Assembly (NCBI GenBank): GCA_963703665.1
Contig: CAVPFB010000004.1
Span: 434,001 to 498,000 of the forward strand
DNA from: AP-15 sp963703665
GTDB lineage: Bacteria > Pseudomonadota > Alphaproteobacteria > ATCC43930 > CGMCC-115725
DNA length: 64,000 nt
Direction: 5' to 3'
The position numbers were made by a program, and so were the translations under genes. Below, one piece after another: positions 62,261 through 64,000 of this stretch. The notes below the pieces were generated by a model. It was not told the DNA's origin and did no database searches. It saw only the letters and a program-made list of their open reading frames with translations. Numbering within the stretch: the first letter of the stretch is position 1; every line of letters starts with the position of its first letter.

Positions 62261-63994
62261 TCAGGCCGCCCCGGCGCGATGCATGATCACCCATTGCTGG
62301 GCGACGCTGAGCGTGTTGTTCCACGCCCAGTAGATCACCAGCCCGGCCGGGAAATGCGACAGCATGTAGGTGAACACGACCGGCAGGATCATGAACATCC
62401 GCGCCTGCATCGGGTCGACCGGCTGCGGGTTGAGCTTTTGCTGCAGAAACATCGTCACACCCATGATGATCGGCCAGGCGCCGATCATCAGGATCGAGGG
62501 CGGGGTGAACGGGATCAGGCCGAAGAGGTTGGCGAAAGAGGTCGGGTCGGGCGCCGACAGATCGTGGATCCAGCCGAAAAACGGCGCATGGCGCATCTCG
62601 ATCGTGACGAACAGGACCTTATAGAGCGAGAAGAACACCGGGATTTGGATCACGATCGGCAGGCAGCCGGCCAGCGGGTTCGCGCCGACGCGCTTGTAGA
62701 GCGCCATCATCTCCTGCTGCTGGCGCGCCTTGTCGTCCGGAAACCGCTCGCGCAGTTTCTGGATCTCCGGCTGCAACAGCTTCATCTTGCTCATCGCCTT
62801 GTAGGACTTGTTGGCGAGCGGAAAGAACAGCAGCTTGACGCAGAAGGTAAACAGCAGGATCGCTAGTCCAAAATTACCGAGCAGCCGGTCGAAGAACTGC
62901 AGTGTTAAGAAAATCGGCTTGGTCAGAAAATAAAACCAGCCGAAATCGATGGCGCGGTCGAAGCGCGGGATGCCGGCGGCGGCATAGGAGTCGAGCAGAT
63001 CGACCTCTTTGGCGCCGGCGAAGAAGCGGGTTGTGGTGGCGCTGGTGGCATCGGGCGTCACGGTGCTTTCGGACCCGAGATAGTCGGTCTGGTAATGGTC
63101 GATCCCGTCCTCGGTCGTGTGCGTAAAGCGCGCCTTGATCGCCTCGTTCTGCGGCGGGATCAGCGAGGTCAGCCAGTATTTGTCGGTGAAGCCGAGCCAG
63201 CCGCCGGTGGACGAATAATCGTCGGGCCGACCGGGGCTCAGCGAGGCGTATTTGACCTCCTGCAACGAGCCGTCGAGATAGCCGATCATGCCTTCGAACA
63301 GGATGTAGTAGCCGGCGACCTGCGGGGTGCCGGTGCGGCTGACCAGCCCATAGGGCATCAGCGTGACCGCGGTGCTGCCGGTGTTGCGGACCGCATCCTT
63401 GACCGTGAACATGTAGTTGGAATCGATCGAAATGGTGCGGGTGAAGACGAGACCCTGGCCGTTGTCCCAGGTCAGGGTGACCGGGTTCGACGGGGTCAGC
63501 GGGCCGCCCGAGGCCTTCCACAGAGTCTGCGGCCCCGGCACCTTCACCGACCCGGGTTTCGCTGCGACCCAGCCGAATTCGGCGAAATAGGGGTTCGCAG
63601 TCCCCGGTGGCGATAGCAGCACCACCTCCGGGCTCTTCGGGTTTACGGTCTCGTGATAAGTGGCCAGGGTCAAGTCGTCGAACCGGGCGCCCACCAGCGC
63701 GATCGAGCCGTGCAGTTGTAGCGTGTCGATCTTGACCCGCGGCTGTCCGGCAACGGCCGCCGCCGGCGTTTCTGCCGCGCGGGCCGCCAAGGCGCCCGGG
63801 GCATTGGTCGCATTGGTCGCGCCGGCCGGGGGGGCGCCGGCGGACGTGCCGGGAGCCGATTGTGCGGCCGGCGCGCCGGCCGAGGTCCCGACATGCGGCA
63901 CCGGCGGCGGGTGCAGCCGCTGGAACACGAACTGGAAGCCGATCAGAATCCCGACGGACACCACGATGGCGATCAGGAGGTTGCGCTGTTCCAT
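62261..63994 (-). CDS. yidC: Membrane protein insertase YidC
   Basis: 577 residues, intact. MEQRNLLIAIVVSVGILIGFQFVFQRL is the first helix. A periplasmic P1 domain of about 300 residues (from RVKIDTLQLHGSIALVGARFDDLTLATY) follows. The conserved C-terminal five-helix core begins FGWFYFLTKPIFLTLQFF, with GNFGLAILLFTFCVKLLFFPLANKSYKAMSKMKLLQPEIQKL (hydrophilic-groove Arg/Lys region) and AGCLPIVIQIPVFFSLYKVLFVTIEMRHAPFFGWIHDLSAPDP. It inserts proteins into the inner membrane with or without SecYEG. It is first in this window's minus-strand run yidC, engB, argB. Upstream genes (rnpA, rpmH in many relatives) lie beyond the window edge. Confidence 0.97.
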   Translation of the reverse strand: MEQRNLLIAIVVSVGILIGFQFVFQRLHPPPVPHVGTSAGAPAAQSAPGTSAGAPPAGATNATNAPGALAARAAETPAAAVAGQPRVKIDTLQLHGSIALVGARFDDLTLATYHETVNPKSPEVVLLSPPGTANPYFAEFGWVAAKPGSVKVPGPQTLWKASGGPLTPSNPVTLTWDNGQGLVFTRTISIDSNYMFTVKDAVRNTGSTAVTLMPYGLVSRTGTPQVAGYYILFEGMIGYLDGSLQEVKYASLSPGRPDDYSSTGGWLGFTDKYWLTSLIPPQNEAIKARFTHTTEDGIDHYQTDYLGSESTVTPDATSATTTRFFAGAKEVDLLDSYAAAGIPRFDRAIDFGWFYFLTKPIFLTLQFFDRLLGNFGLAILLFTFCVKLLFFPLANKSYKAMSKMKLLQPEIQKLRERFPDDKARQQQEMMALYKRVGANPLAGCLPIVIQIPVFFSLYKVLFVTIEMRHAPFFGWIHDLSAPDPTSFANLFGLIPFTPPSILMIGAWPIIMGVTMFLQQKLNPQPVDPMQARMFMILPVVFTYMLSHFPAGLVIYWAWNNTLSVAQQWVIMHRAGAA

Positions 63995-64000
63995 TTCGGA

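Noticed and set aside
1..64000. CRISPR arrays, tRNA and rRNA genes, prophage genes
   Set aside because: No regularly spaced repeats, no tRNA-like cloverleaf or rRNA sequence, and no phage structural or integrase genes apart from xerD were found on reading; intergenic gaps are mostly short.

Overview
The window is high-GC DNA from an alphaproteobacterium, most likely of the Rhodospirillales type. The evidence is the housekeeping synteny on the right (yidC, engB, argB, pyrimidine 5'-nucleotidase, then bolA, aroB, aroK, a small membrane protein, xerD and accA), the rplM-rpsI pair, and the many oxidative catabolic genes (AtuA, MmgE/PrpD, molybdenum hydroxylase, LLM flavoproteins). The species cannot be fixed from the sequence alone.

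Layout. 1-4 kb: NIPSNAP and VOC genes behind a SoxR-type promoter, divergent soxR, a cupin gene, a broken AtuA gene with its small partner, and an alpha/beta hydrolase cut by a transposon. 4.1-8.5 kb: nested mobile DNA, an IS5-family element split by an IS66-family element that left a perfect 8-bp target duplication. 8.6-13.2 kb: a minus-strand aldehyde/alcohol module (Zn-ADH, GFA protein, coniferyl-type aldehyde dehydrogenase, HD protein) with a divergent GlxA/AraC regulator. 13.4-18.6 kb: plasmid-type remnants (DUF2493 gene and companion), an intact IS1380-family element and a decayed glycosyltransferase-like gene. 18.6-23.6 kb: LLM oxidoreductase, rpsI, rplM, pepN. 24-29 kb: a type I restriction locus in which hsdM has lost its C-terminal part and is fused in frame to hsdS, and hsdR carries an in-frame palindromic repeat. 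29-35.6 kb: PaoABC-like molybdenum aldehyde oxidase, LLM flavoprotein, amidohydrolase. 36-42 kb: glycogen-debranching-type glucosidase, a broken CMD gene, an RTX-like fragment, an MBL hydrolase, nudC. 42-47.6 kb: EmrAB-type efflux with a divergent TetR regulator, MmgE/PrpD, a DUF1640-like gene. 47.7-53.1 kb: a tightly coupled six-gene operon (nucleoside phosphorylase, DUF2064 enzyme, GT87-like membrane enzyme, radical SAM/SPASM, GT2, DoxX-like). This is the best candidate for an undescribed pathway. 53.1-64 kb: a split chromate transporter, a DUF2076 protein, then the housekeeping block.

A general caution: more than twenty single-base indels interrupt otherwise well-conserved genes, including probably essential ones (argB, aroB, aroK, engB, xerD). 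Several lie in G/C runs or CG repeats. Many of the 'pseudogenes' listed are therefore probably draft-sequence errors. Real decay is best supported where mobile elements cut genes (hydrolase, IS5 transposase, GT remnant).
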